Shown: piece by piece, positions 8,420 to 16,979 of the stretch | Layout of the letters: each line of letters opens with the position of its first letter | Position numbering within the stretch: the first letter of the stretch is position 1 | Assembly (NCBI GenBank): GCA_020849535.1 | Contig: JADLGB010000312.1 | Coordinates: forward strand, 1 to 32,990 | Length of the DNA stretch: 32,990 bases | Direction: 5' to 3' | From: Candidatus Hydrogenedentota bacterium | Lineage (GTDB): Bacteria > Hydrogenedentota > Hydrogenedentia > Hydrogenedentales > SLHB01 | Notes under the pieces: generated by a model | Seen by the model: the letters and a program-made list of their open reading frames with translations, nothing else | Databases searched by the model: none | What the model was told of the DNA's origin: nothing | Program-made: the position numbers and the translations under genes

Positions 8420-9432
8420 CCCCGCCCCTGGGCGGTGGTGTAGCGCTGGCGATATTGGATCGGCGTCATTCCCTGGTGTTTTCGGAACATATGCGTGAAA
8501 TGGGCCGAGTCGCAGAACCCCAGCGAGTGGGCGACCTCGGTGATGGACGTGCGCACATCCAGAAGTTGGTTGCACGCATGCTGCACGCGTCTGCGCTGGT
8601 AATACGTCATCAAACTCCAGCCGGTGGCCTTCCGGAAGATCGCGCTGAGGTGGTCCGCGCACAACCCCAGATTCTCGGCCAGTTGCGCCACATTGAACGG
8701 TTCCGACCGGAGGATCGCCTCCTCGATGTGCTCGAGCGCCATCACGATCTCCTCGCGAAAACCCAAACCCACCTCGACCGGGGTTTGGCGGGTGTAGGAG
8801 CGGCTCAGCAGGATCAGCGTCTTGAGCAGACTCGAGCGCAGAAACGTCAGGGAGGGCTGGACCGCGACAGACTCGCGTCCGATATCCGCCAACTCGTGGT
8901 CCACCGCGGCCAATTCGCCCTCGGACAAATTGAATTGCGCGATGGGGCTGTCCTTGGGCTGCCGGAACAGGGCCGCGGCGAGAAAGAGGGGCACCAGGCC
9001 CGCTTCCCGCCAGTGCGCCATCAGGTCGTCCGCAAGCCATTCGGTGAGGTAGTAGAGGTTGGTTTGGTGAAGGTCTTCGATTCCATGTATGGCGTGCGTC
9101 ATATTCGGAGCGAGCACGATTACCGTGCGCGGGCCAAGCTCCTGTGTGGCGTGGCAGGTCCGATGCAGCGCCCGCCCCTGGCGGATGATGGAAACCTCGA
9201 AGTGCGCGTGCGAGTGGGGCCGGTGGTCCTGCGCATCAGGCACATACACCGGGCATCCGTAGTGCCACCCTGGATGCGCCGCGTCTCCCGGCAGCAGACA
9301 CCGGAAACTGCCCTTGCCTGCCATCCACGACCCAACGCGGACAGGCCGGCCCGCGGACACGCCCACCTCATCGAGGGTGGACGTGTACAGAGGCGCGAAT
9401 TCACTCGCTTCCGCCGCGTTTAGCCGAGTCAT
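8410..9432 (-). CDS. AraC-family transcriptional regulator
   Basis: This 340-residue protein has an N-terminal cupin-like sensing domain (about 70-150, with HSHAHFEVSIIRQG) and a C-terminal double helix-turn-helix (about 240-332). The first HTH reads NVAQLAENLGLCADHLSAIFRKATG and the second SITEVAHSLGFCDSAHFTHMFRKHQGMTPIQYR, which fits the AraC consensus closely. It probably senses a sugar-like effector and controls the convergent glycosidase/symporter operon, but that target is inferred from position only. GAGGTG lies 5 nt before the ATG. A perfect 10-bp inverted repeat starts 14 nt upstream of the start codon and could be an autoregulatory operator. Its stop codon lies within the 3' end of the symporter gene. 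Confidence 0.85.
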   Translation of the reverse strand: MTRLNAAEASEFAPLYTSTLDEVGVSAGRPVRVGSWMAGKGSFRCLLPGDAAHPGWHYGCPVYVPDAQDHRPHSHAHFEVSIIRQGRALHRTCHATQELGPRTVIVLAPNMTHAIHGIEDLHQTNLYYLTEWLADDLMAHWREAGLVPLFLAAALFRQPKDSPIAQFNLSEGELAAVDHELADIGRESVAVQPSLTFLRSSLLKTLILLSRSYTRQTPVEVGLGFREEIVMALEHIEEAILRSEPFNVAQLAENLGLCADHLSAIFRKATGWSLMTYYQRRRVQHACNQLLDVRTSITEVAHSLGFCDSAHFTHMFRKHQGMTPIQYRQRYTTAQGRGHS

Positions 9433-9445
9433 GCATCACCTCGTC

Positions 9446-9470
9446 TTGCGGCGACACGGCGTCGCCGCAA
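9446..9470. promoter_or_regulatory. Perfect 10-bp inverted repeat upstream of the AraC-type gene
   Basis: Arms TTGCGGCGAC and GTCGCCGCAA enclose the 5-nt spacer ACGGC. The element lies just upstream of the ribosome site of the AraC-type gene. No T-tract follows it. It could be an operator or a 5' UTR hairpin that limits ribosome access. Confidence 0.45.
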
Positions 9471-9616
9471 TGTTTGAAAGACCAGGGTACTTACAGCCCA
9501 CCGCAGCGTAGCCGCAACCAAACGAAGAAGTCTACCACTGATTGCACCGAGCCTCTATCCCCCTCTTCCTTCGTGCCTTCGAGCTGGAATCTCTTCTATA
9601 CATCCTCGCCATGGCA

Positions 9617-9863
9617 CTATTCCGCGAACTGCGTCACCGCCCGGATCGCGGCCAGGTGATTGCGCGCGGACTTCGCGTACGAACGCGTCGGATAGTCGCG
9701 AATGACTTGCTGGTACATCTACTCAGCGTGGGCCATGTCGCCCGCTCGTGCGTACGCCTCCGCACCTCTGCGCTGGAACATCATTGAATCTCGGGCGACA
9801 CGCCTGTGCCCTTCTTCTAATCCCTTTCTTGAATCGGCGAAATCGGTGGACGCTCCGCTTCCT
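9617..9863 (-). pseudogene. Remnant of a TPR-repeat protein gene (C-terminal fragment with internal stop)
   Basis: Read on the minus strand, about 80 codons give a coherent C-terminal TPR segment: MMFQRRGAEAYARAGDMAHAE, then an in-frame TAG at 9719-9721, then MYQQVIRDYPTRSYAKSARN and HLAAIRAVTQFAE ending at TAG 9617-9619. The two parts together form one helix-turn-helix TPR with the usual A-x-x-M/L-Y-x-x-V-I-x-x-Y-P pattern, typical of tol-pal or BamD-like tetratricopeptide proteins. The nonsense codon sits where a charged residue would be expected. The upstream part of the gene is missing: coherent sequence starts beside the stop codon of the URO-D-like gene. Most likely this is a truncated, decaying gene. 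Nothing recognisable lies in 9471-9616. Confidence 0.6.
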
Positions 9864-10919
9864 CTAGGTCCATCCCTCCTCGTAGCCGGCTTCGTACAGG
9901 GCGAGAATGTTCTCGGGCGGAGTGACGGCCTGAATGTTGTGGCACGGGGCCAGGATGTAGCCGCCGTTTGCGCCGAGGATCCGCAGGTTGTCGCACACCT
10001 CCCGGCGCACGTCGTCCGCCGTGCCGAAGGGCAGCGTCTGCTGATTGTCGACGCCGCCGTGAAAAATGAGCGCGTCGCCGAAGTCGCGCTTCAGCCCTTC
10101 GCGCTCCATGCCGCGGCAGCGCCATTGGATCGGATTCAACACCTGAATTCCCGCCGCGATGAGATCGGGCAGGATCTCGCGGACCGCGCCGTCGGTGTGG
10201 TGGAACACGTAGGACCCATGCTGCCGCGTGAGTTCCATCATGCGCGTCATGCCCGGCAATAGAAACTCCCGGATCTGCTCTGGCGAAAGCATCAAATTGT
10301 CCTGTCCGCCGAGATCTTCCGCCACGTACGTGATCATCACCGCGCCGGGCACGGTCTCGAAAATGCGCAGCGTCATTTCGTAGCTGAACGCGAACATCTT
10401 TTCGAGGCAGTACTGCACGATCTCCGGATGCATCAATAGGTCGAGAAATGCCTGGGTATCGCCGCGCAGGTACTTGTAAATGAGGAACGGTTCCGAACCG
10501 CCGCCGCGAATGGGCCGGTCGCGGTGCTCCTCTGCGATGCGCGGTAGCACCGAGAAATCGAACCAGTCCGCGCAGGGCCAGCGATAGTTTGCGTCGATCT
10601 CTTCAATCGTCTGATACATTGCCAGAGGATTGTTGGCGCATTCATCGTAGACGCCGGAGCCGTAGTCCACGCGCCGGTACGACACGCCCCAGATGTCCTG
10701 CCCCGCGGGCAGCGGTGGGCCCGCATAGCGCGGTTCCAACGTAACCGGCACATCGATGTGCAGGCGTTGGCACGCCTCCCCGCGATCGCATCGCATGTGC
10801 GCGCACAGCGATTGCCACGTCTCCTCCGTGGCCCAGATGTCCATGGGCACGCGGTCGGGCTTCTCCCGATTCAACACTGCGAGCCATCGCTCGCGTGGCG
10901 TCATCGTCTCCTGTCGCAT
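9864..10919 (-). CDS. Uroporphyrinogen-decarboxylase-like (URO-D/MtaA superfamily) protein
   Basis: The 351-residue product shows the URO-D TIM barrel: MTPRERWLAVLNREKPDRVPMDIW at the N-terminus, GAVMITYVAEDLGGQDNLMLSPEQIREFLLPGMTRMMELTRQHG in the middle, HHTDGAVREILPDLIAAGIQVLNPIQ, and GGYILAPCHNIQAVTPPENILALYEA at the end. The superfamily includes true HemE and cobamide/corrinoid methyltransferases such as MtaA. The isolated context, with no heme genes, and the large number of such genes in planctomycete-type bacteria argue against HemE. Strict MtaA zinc ligands (His-x-Cys) are not visible, so the reaction is unassigned. I chose ATG 10919 because GGGAGGT lies 7 nt upstream; the 44 extra upstream codons lack family features. 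Confidence 0.8.
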   Translation of the reverse strand: MRQETMTPRERWLAVLNREKPDRVPMDIWATEETWQSLCAHMRCDRGEACQRLHIDVPVTLEPRYAGPPLPAGQDIWGVSYRRVDYGSGVYDECANNPLAMYQTIEEIDANYRWPCADWFDFSVLPRIAEEHRDRPIRGGGSEPFLIYKYLRGDTQAFLDLLMHPEIVQYCLEKMFAFSYEMTLRIFETVPGAVMITYVAEDLGGQDNLMLSPEQIREFLLPGMTRMMELTRQHGSYVFHHTDGAVREILPDLIAAGIQVLNPIQWRCRGMEREGLKRDFGDALIFHGGVDNQQTLPFGTADDVRREVCDNLRILGANGGYILAPCHNIQAVTPPENILALYEAGYEEGWT

Positions 10920-10991
10920 TCGTGTGACCTCCCCCTTCCACGGTACGCCGGCCGCGCGGGCGCTGCAAACACAGGTGGTCCGACTCCCACA

Positions 10992-11021
10992 TTGCCGCCA
11001 CAGGAGAGAAGGGTCTATACT
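10992..11021 (+). promoter_or_regulatory. Sigma-70-type promoter of the ankyrin lipoprotein gene
   Basis: TTGCCG (10992-10997) and TATACT (11016-11021) are separated by 18 bp. The predicted transcription start is only a few bases before the ATG at 11033, so the 5' UTR would be very short; a GGAGAGAAGGG stretch at 11003-11013 would lie outside the transcript. Confidence 0.5.
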
Positions 11022-11032
11022 CCACCCTACGC

Positions 11033-11887
11033 ATGACAACCCAATACGCAAAAGCCAAAGCAGTGATGCTGCTCCTCGCCGCGTGCGCCGCCTGCGGTCC
11101 CAAAGGCGGCGACGCCGTCCGGCGCGATCACCTCGGGCTCACCCCCTTTCACACGGCGGCACGAAATGGCGACGTGGAAACGGTCAAGAAACACTTGGAG
11201 GCCGGCGTTCCTCCGGATGTCCGCGACGAAGACGGCAACACCGCTCTGCACCGCGCGGCGCGCGATGGCAAACTCACGATCGCCCAGATCCTCCTGGAGC
11301 GCCGCGCCGACGCCAACGCCCTCACGGGCACGGGGTGGTCGCCGATGCATCTCGCTATCAAGAACAAACGCGATGCCATCGTCGAGTTGCTGCTTCGCTT
11401 CAACGCGGATCCCAACCTGGCGAATCCTGATGGCGTGCCGCCCTTGCACGCGGCCGCGCACGCCGACAGCGAGGCGATCGTGCGCTACCTGCTGACCGAG
11501 TGGCAAGGTTGGGAGATTCGCGAGCGCAAACTCGAGGACGGAAACATCGAGTACGAGATCGTCAACACCGAGATGCGCAAAGCGGACATCAACGGCAAGG
11601 ACGGGAAAGGAAACACCGCGCTCCACCTGGCCTTGTCGGAAGGCAACTTCTCAATGGCCATGACGCTCATCGGCTACGCGCCCGATCTCAGCCTGCGCGA
11701 CGCGCAAGGCAACCAGCCTATCCACATCGCGGCTGCCAAGGCCCCGATCTACATTGTGCGCGCGCTTATCGATCGCGGTTCCGATGTGAATCAGAAAGGC
11801 GGTTCCCGCATGACACCGTATGCCATCGCCTATCAACGCGGCGACCCGGCCATAGCCGAACTCATCTACTCCCGCGGCGGCCGGTAG
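11033..11887 (+). CDS. Ankyrin-repeat lipoprotein
   Basis: The 284-residue protein starts with a lipoprotein signal: basic AKAK, hydrophobic VMLLLAAC, lipobox LAAC with Cys18 as the probable lipidated residue. About seven ankyrin repeats follow from residue 34 (for example GLTPFHTAARNGDVETVKKH, GNTALHRAARDGKLTIAQIL, GNTALHLALSEGNFSMAMTL), each with the TPLHxAA core and the ADxN-type loop. Between the fourth and fifth repeat an insertion of about 25 charged residues (RERKLEDGNIEYEIVNTEMRK) interrupts the stack. It is likely a periplasm-facing, membrane-anchored protein-interaction scaffold. Its partner is unknown. It diverges from the URO-D-like gene and ends 19 bp from the convergent DUF1501 gene. 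Confidence 0.85.
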   Translation: MTTQYAKAKAVMLLLAACAACGPKGGDAVRRDHLGLTPFHTAARNGDVETVKKHLEAGVPPDVRDEDGNTALHRAARDGKLTIAQILLERRADANALTGTGWSPMHLAIKNKRDAIVELLLRFNADPNLANPDGVPPLHAAAHADSEAIVRYLLTEWQGWEIRERKLEDGNIEYEIVNTEMRKADINGKDGKGNTALHLALSEGNFSMAMTLIGYAPDLSLRDAQGNQPIHIAAAKAPIYIVRALIDRGSDVNQKGGSRMTPYAIAYQRGDPAIAELIYSRGGR

Positions 11888-11906
11888 GCGATACAATCCG
11901 TGCCGG

Positions 11907-13403
11907 TCAGGCGAGCAGCTTGTGAACCACCTTGCCCGCCACATCCGTAAGCCGGAAGTCACGGCCTTGGTAGCGGTACGTGAGACGTTCGTGGTCGATG
12001 CCGAACAGGTGCAATAACGTCGCGTGGAAATCGTTCACGTGAATGGGGTCTTCCACGATGCTCCAGCCGATGTCATCCGTCTTACCGAGGACTTGGCCGC
12101 CCTTCACGCCGCCGCCCGCCATCCACATACTGAACGCGAAGGGATGATGATCGCGCCCCGTGTTCGGTTTGCGGAACCCGGCGCGGTTCTCGCCAAGCGG
12201 CGTGCGCCCGAACTCGCCACCCCACACAACCAGCGTCGAATCCAGCAGCCCGCGCGGTTTGAGGTCCTTGATGAGCGCGGCGATAGGCTGATCGCACATC
12301 ATGCAATTGAACGGCAGCCGCTCATCGATGTCCTCGTGGTGATCCCAGGTTGCGTGGTAGATGTTGATGAAACGCACGCCGCGCTCGACCAGTCTGCGCG
12401 CGAGCAGGCAGTTGGACGAGAAAGTTTGGAATTCGTCGGGCCCGCCGCTGCGCAGGGGTTTCCACTTCTCGCCTTCCGAGCGGCTGATGCCGTAGGCTTC
12501 CAGTGTCTCCGGCGTTTCCTTAGAGAAGTCGATGAGTTCGGGCGCCTCCAACTGCATGCGGCCCGCCAGTTCGTACGTGGCGACGCGCGATAGAATCTCC
12601 GGGTCCTGCGTCTTTTGAAACCGCATCTGGTTGAGATCGCGAATCGCGTCGAGCCCAAGCCGCTGGCAATCATGGGGCAGGTTTGCGGGGCTGCTCAGGT
12701 GCAACACGGGATCGCCCTGATTGCGGAAGAGCACGCCTTGGTGCGTGGACGGCAGGAAACCGCTCGACCAGTTTGACGCGCCGCCCGTGGTGCCGCGGCC
12801 CGCGCTCAGCACCACGTAGCCGGGCAGGTTCTGCGATTCCGAGCCCAGCCCGTAGGTGATCCATGAGCCCATGACGGGGCGCCCGAAGGTCATGACGCCG
12901 GTGTTCATCATGAGCTGGCCCGGGTGGTGATTGAAGGCGTCGGTGTGCATTGACCGGATGAGGGCGATGTCGTCCGCGCAGGTACCGATGTGCGGCAGCA
13001 GATCGGACAGCTCCATGCCGCACTGTCCGTAGGGTGCGAACGTGCGATGGCAGCCGCGAATGACCGCGGTCTCTTTCTGGATGAACGCGAAGCGCACATT
13101 CTCCGTCATCGATTCCGGCAGCGGCTGGCCGTCAAGTTCGTTCAACTTTGGCTTGGGATCGAAGAGGTCGATCTGGCTGGGCGCGCCCGCCATGAAGATG
13201 AAGATGCAATTCTTGGCTTTGGCCGCGAAATGCGGCGCCTTGGGGGCCAGCGGATTCTCCACTTTCGGAAGCGGTTCGTCCGCGTGCGCCAGCACGCCTT
13301 CCTGCAAGAGCATCGACGTCAAGGCCAAGCCTCCCAGCCCGCTGGCCGTCGTCGTCAAGAAGTCGCGGCGGGACTGGAGTATGCGTTCGAGTCGCGGATC
13401 CAT
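11907..13403 (-). CDS. DUF1501 Tat-exported protein
   Basis: The 498-residue protein starts with a twin-arginine signal (SRRDFLTTTASGLGGLALTSML from residue 11). The mature part matches DUF1501, an alkaline-phosphatase/sulfatase-like fold: NCIFIFMAGAPSQIDLFDPKP, FNHHPGQLMMNTG, LPGYVVLSAG, and near the end VVWGGEFGRTPLGEN and GRDHHPFAFSMWMAGGGVKGG. In planctomycetes and relatives such genes are almost always paired with a PSD1/DUF1549/DUF1553 gene, as here, where only 3 bp separate the two. GAGGGAG lies just before the ATG. Both partners are exported, so they probably act together on a surface or periplasmic substrate. The reaction is not known for the family. It ends 19 bp from the convergent ankyrin gene. 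Confidence 0.92.
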   Translation of the reverse strand: MDPRLERILQSRRDFLTTTASGLGGLALTSMLLQEGVLAHADEPLPKVENPLAPKAPHFAAKAKNCIFIFMAGAPSQIDLFDPKPKLNELDGQPLPESMTENVRFAFIQKETAVIRGCHRTFAPYGQCGMELSDLLPHIGTCADDIALIRSMHTDAFNHHPGQLMMNTGVMTFGRPVMGSWITYGLGSESQNLPGYVVLSAGRGTTGGASNWSSGFLPSTHQGVLFRNQGDPVLHLSSPANLPHDCQRLGLDAIRDLNQMRFQKTQDPEILSRVATYELAGRMQLEAPELIDFSKETPETLEAYGISRSEGEKWKPLRSGGPDEFQTFSSNCLLARRLVERGVRFINIYHATWDHHEDIDERLPFNCMMCDQPIAALIKDLKPRGLLDSTLVVWGGEFGRTPLGENRAGFRKPNTGRDHHPFAFSMWMAGGGVKGGQVLGKTDDIGWSIVEDPIHVNDFHATLLHLFGIDHERLTYRYQGRDFRLTDVAGKVVHKLLA

Positions 13404-13406
13404 GCG

Positions 13407-16400
13407 TCACTCCCTCGTGGTGAATTCATCCAAATTCAGGATCACCCGCGCGAGGGCCACGTAGGCCGCGCGCTCGGGTGCGCTCTTCTCTTCCGGCGTG
13501 TGCGCGTTGGCAAACGATGCCGCTAGCTCGGGGTCGCCCTCAAACGCCCCGCGCTGATCCGCCAGGAACTGCTGGAGCCGCGCCACTTCCGCGTCGCTGG
13601 GCACGCGCCCCATGCATTGGCGGAATGCGAAGCGGATCCGCTCCGTCTCGTCCTCCGGCGCTTCCCGCAGGATGCGCCCGCCCAAGGCCTGCGCGCATTC
13701 GAAGAAGACGGGGTCATTCAGCAGCGTCAGTGCCTGCAACGGCGTGTTCGAACGGTTGCGCCTCGGCGTCGCGCTGTTCGCATCCGGACAATCGAACGCC
13801 ATCAGCATCGGATAGGGCACCGTGCGCTGGAAGAAGATGTACACGCCACGCCGGTACTTATCGGGCGCGGAGCTCTCGGTCCATTTGACTTGGCCTGCGT
13901 AGCCGAGGTCGGCAATCCCAGCCGGTTGCGGCGGGCGCACGCTGGGCCCGCCGACGGCGTCGTACAACAGACCGCTGGCGGCGAGATAGGCATCGCGCGT
14001 GATCTCGGCCTCGACGTGATAACGGTTCTGGCGGGCCAGCAGGTGGTTTTCCGGGTCCAGCTCATAGACATCCGGACGCACAACCGACGATTGCCGGTAG
14101 GTGGACGAATTGACCACGAGCCGGATCAGATCCTTGGTGCTCCACCCACGCGCGATGGCTTCCATCGCAAGCCAGTCGAGGAGTTCCGGATGAGAAGGCG
14201 GCTCGCAGCGTGTCCCGAAATCATCTGGTGTCGCCACGATGCCGCGCCCGAACAGCCGTTGCCAGATTCGGTTCACGTAGACCCGCGAGGTCAGCGGATT
14301 CGCCGGGTCCACGATCCACCGCGCGAGGTCGAGCCGATCGGGCGTCGCACCGCGTGCCTTCATCGGCGGCAGCATCGCCGGGGTCGCCGCCTGCACCTCG
14401 TCGCCTTTGGACAGGAAGTCGCCACGCAGGTGGACGAACGTCTTCGGGGGGTCTGGATTCCGCACGAGGGCCTGCGCCATGGTCTTGGGTGGCTGCGGCT
14501 CGGCTTTTAGAAGCGCATCCAGGGGCGCTCTGAGTTCGCGGTACTTTGCGTCGAGATTGCAGAAGTAATCGAGCACCACATTCTTCTGTTCCTCGGTCCG
14601 CTGGTCCGCGCTCACCTTCAAGGCCGCGTGTACCTGTTCGGAAAACTGGATGGCGTCCGCAGGGAGTTTCGAAGCTGACAGCCGCACGCGTCCGATGTTG
14701 TGGCCGCGCCCGTACCGGTGATCGAGCACAAAGGTTAGGATTGTCCCATCGGGAAATCCGATCGCCTCATCCGTCTCGAATGTGGCGTAGCGGTCCTCAT
14801 TGAAATTGGTGTCGCGGTAGATGGCCCAGCCGGAATTCGTATCGCCATCAATGGCCAATCCGATTTCCTTGCCCGGCTCCTCGAAGTCGGCCTTGGGCCG
14901 CACGAGTTGCACCTGCTGCATTTTGTTCGGTTCATTCATGGGCGCGGCGAAGAGCGTGAACTCGCCGAGGACGAAGTTGCCGTTCTGCGCGCGGCCGGGG
15001 CCTTTCTTCGAGAGCGACTCGTGGGTCAGTGCCTGCAAGCGGAACGTCTTGAATCCCAGTTCCTTGGAACGCACGACGATGGTGTACTTGTCCTCGGGCG
15101 GAAGATAGCCCGCGGCCAGCAGAGAGTGATCCTCGAGTTCGCTGAACTCGGTCCCGCCTGAAGATGCGTAGCTGACAGGGTCGAGCACGTTCCAGCCCTC
15201 AGGCGGAACCGTCAAGCCCTTTTCCCATTCCGGGAGTTTCTGGGCGAGCACGGTGCGATACTCGTCGACCGTCTTGCGCAGTTCCGCCACTTGCCCGTCG
15301 AAACGTTGCTTGGCCTCGCGATACGCCAGTTCCTCGCCCGGCATGGGTGCGGGGATGTCCTTTTCCATGGCCGCGTTGAAAAAGGCGTAGAAGCTGTAAT
15401 ACTCCCGCTGCGTGATGGGGTCGTATTTGTGCGTATGGCATTGAGCGCACCCCATGGTCAGACCCAAGAATACCGTCGCGGTCGTATTCACACGGTCGAC
15501 GGTCTGCTTGTCGCGGTCTTCCTCGGGGTCGATGCCGCCTTCCCGGTTGGTCAGCGTGTTCCGATGGAAACCGGTTGCGAGCAGGTAATCCTGGTCCGCG
15601 CCGGGGAGTAGATCGCCCGCAAGCTGTTCAATGACAAACTGATCGTAGGGCATGTCACGGTTCAGCGCGTCGATGACCCAGTCCCGGTAGCGATAGGCGT
15701 AGGGGCGCACGCCGTCCTTCTCATAGCCATCGCTATCCGCATAGCGGGCGAGGTCCAGCCAGTAGCGCCCCCAGCGCTCCCCGAAATGGGGCGACGCCAG
15801 CAGGCGGTTCACCAGCCGCTCGTATGCGCCCGGGGTGTCGTCGGTAACAAAACGGTCCACCTCTTCCGGAGTGGGCGGGAGACCGGTCAGGTCAAAGTGC
15901 AGCCGCCGGATCAGTGTGGCCCGATCGGCCTCAGGTGACGGGGCGATGTTCTGACCTTCCAATTTCGCCAGGATGAACCGGTCGATGTCATTGGCAGGCC
16001 ACGCAGCGTTAGCCACTGCGGGCGCCTCGGGCCGGACCGGCGTCTTGAAGGCCCAATGGTCTGTGGCGACCTGGATCGGCTCTTCGCTCGCCTTCTCGGG
16101 TCCCACCGCGCCCGCGTCGATCCACGATTTCAACGTGGCGACCTGCTCCTCCGTGAGCCGGTCGCCTTTGGGCGGCATGACCCGATCCGGATCGCCGCCT
16201 GAAACCAAGGTGATGAGCAAACTCTCAGCGGAATTGCCGGGCACAATCGCGGGCCCCGAATCACCTCCCAACAGGAGGGCGTCCAGGCTATCCAGGCGCA
16301 GACCGTTGCTCTGCTTCTCAGGTCCATGACACGAGGCGCAGCGTTCCGCAAAGATGGGTGCAACGTTCGAGGCAAAACTATCGGGGGCATCCACGGCCGG

Positions 16401-16838
16401 AACGGGTTCGGGCTCTGGTGCGGCAAGCGCCGGAGCGGGTTCGGTGTGCGCAACGGCCGGGGTGCCAGAGGTTTGCGGAGCCCAGGGTGCGCCCGCCGCG
16501 ATCCAATCGCGGAGCACGGTGATTTCGGCTTCCGCAAGGCGTTCGCCTTTCGGCGGCATCACGCGGTCTGGATTCCTGCCGCTTACCAGTTGAATCAAGA
16601 GGCTCGCGTCGGGATCACCGATGACGATGGCCGGTCCCGACTGCCCTCCCTGGAGAGCGGCCTCTTCCAAGTCAAGGCGCAGCCCGCACTTCTGTTGGTC
16701 CGGGCCGTGGCAGGTATAGCACTTCGCGGCCAGGATAGAATGCGCTTCGGATTGCGGGGCAGGGGACTCCTCCGCGGCATGCGCCCGCCAAGCGGCAAAC
16801 GCCAAACAGAAAAAGAAACACCACGCGGATTTACACAT
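13407..16838 (-). CDS. PSD1 cytochrome c / DUF1549 / DUF1553 protein with two heme domains
   Basis: A signal peptide (residues 1 to about 21, FFFCLAFAAWRAHA) leads to two planctomycete cytochrome c domains. The first binds heme through CYTCH (40-44), the second through CASCH (167-171). Each ends with the same RVMPPKG motif (Met94 and Met221), the likely axial ligand. The domains are joined by a Pro/Ala/Glu linker at about 120-150. DUF1549 starts near 284 (DIDRFILAKLEG; FDLTGLPPTPEEVDRFV) and DUF1553 occupies the C-terminus (NPLTSRVYVNRIWQRLFGRG; NTPLQALTLLNDPVFFE). A beta-rich region lies between them. At 1143 residues it is somewhat longer than one-heme members. It is transcribed as a pair with the DUF1501 gene. 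A role in electron transfer linked to periplasmic breakdown of an organic substrate is plausible but unproven. Confidence 0.92.
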   Translation of the reverse strand: MCKSAWCFFFCLAFAAWRAHAAEESPAPQSEAHSILAAKCYTCHGPDQQKCGLRLDLEEAALQGGQSGPAIVIGDPDASLLIQLVSGRNPDRVMPPKGERLAEAEITVLRDWIAAGAPWAPQTSGTPAVAHTEPAPALAAPEPEPVPAVDAPDSFASNVAPIFAERCASCHGPEKQSNGLRLDSLDALLLGGDSGPAIVPGNSAESLLITLVSGGDPDRVMPPKGDRLTEEQVATLKSWIDAGAVGPEKASEEPIQVATDHWAFKTPVRPEAPAVANAAWPANDIDRFILAKLEGQNIAPSPEADRATLIRRLHFDLTGLPPTPEEVDRFVTDDTPGAYERLVNRLLASPHFGERWGRYWLDLARYADSDGYEKDGVRPYAYRYRDWVIDALNRDMPYDQFVIEQLAGDLLPGADQDYLLATGFHRNTLTNREGGIDPEEDRDKQTVDRVNTTATVFLGLTMGCAQCHTHKYDPITQREYYSFYAFFNAAMEKDIPAPMPGEELAYREAKQRFDGQVAELRKTVDEYRTVLAQKLPEWEKGLTVPPEGWNVLDPVSYASSGGTEFSELEDHSLLAAGYLPPEDKYTIVVRSKELGFKTFRLQALTHESLSKKGPGRAQNGNFVLGEFTLFAAPMNEPNKMQQVQLVRPKADFEEPGKEIGLAIDGDTNSGWAIYRDTNFNEDRYATFETDEAIGFPDGTILTFVLDHRYGRGHNIGRVRLSASKLPADAIQFSEQVHAALKVSADQRTEEQKNVVLDYFCNLDAKYRELRAPLDALLKAEPQPPKTMAQALVRNPDPPKTFVHLRGDFLSKGDEVQAATPAMLPPMKARGATPDRLDLARWIVDPANPLTSRVYVNRIWQRLFGRGIVATPDDFGTRCEPPSHPELLDWLAMEAIARGWSTKDLIRLVVNSSTYRQSSVVRPDVYELDPENHLLARQNRYHVEAEITRDAYLAASGLLYDAVGGPSVRPPQPAGIADLGYAGQVKWTESSAPDKYRRGVYIFFQRTVPYPMLMAFDCPDANSATPRRNRSNTPLQALTLLNDPVFFECAQALGGRILREAPEDETERIRFAFRQCMGRVPSDAEVARLQQFLADQRGAFEGDPELAASFANAHTPEEKSAPERAAYVALARVILNLDEFTTRE

Positions 16839-16881
16839 GTTTGGCCAGCCTTGCAGTTCTTGCCACTATGAATCGAGCCTA

Positions 16882-16908
16882 ATCCTAGCACAAATCACAT
16901 GATGTGAA
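16882..16908 (-). promoter_or_regulatory. Putative promoter with palindromic operator ahead of the PSD1 gene
   Basis: On the minus strand TTCACA (16908-16903) and an extended TGCTAGGAT -10 (TAGGAT at 16887-16882) are 15 bp apart. The palindrome TCACAT-G-ATGTGA (16895-16907) overlaps the -35 box and spacer and is a reasonable repressor site. Confidence 0.35.
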
Positions 16909-16948
16909 TAGTCCCCAAGGGAGAGCACGCGGGCGCACACGGACCCAG

Positions 16949-16970
16949 CCCTCCCCGCAGGCGGGGAGGG
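16949..16970. repeat. GC-rich perfect hairpin
   Basis: Arms CCCTCCCCGC and GCGGGGAGGG are separated by AG (9-bp stem with a CAGG loop in practice). No T-tract follows on either strand, so it is more like a REP-type palindromic unit than a terminator. The 9-bp tandem array starts 10 bp later. Confidence 0.5.
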
Positions 16971-16979
16971 TGTATTGCG

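Noticed and set aside
16949..16970. GC-rich hairpin considered as a terminator.
   Set aside because: There is no T-tract on either strand, and no gene ends into it: both flanking genes start from this region.
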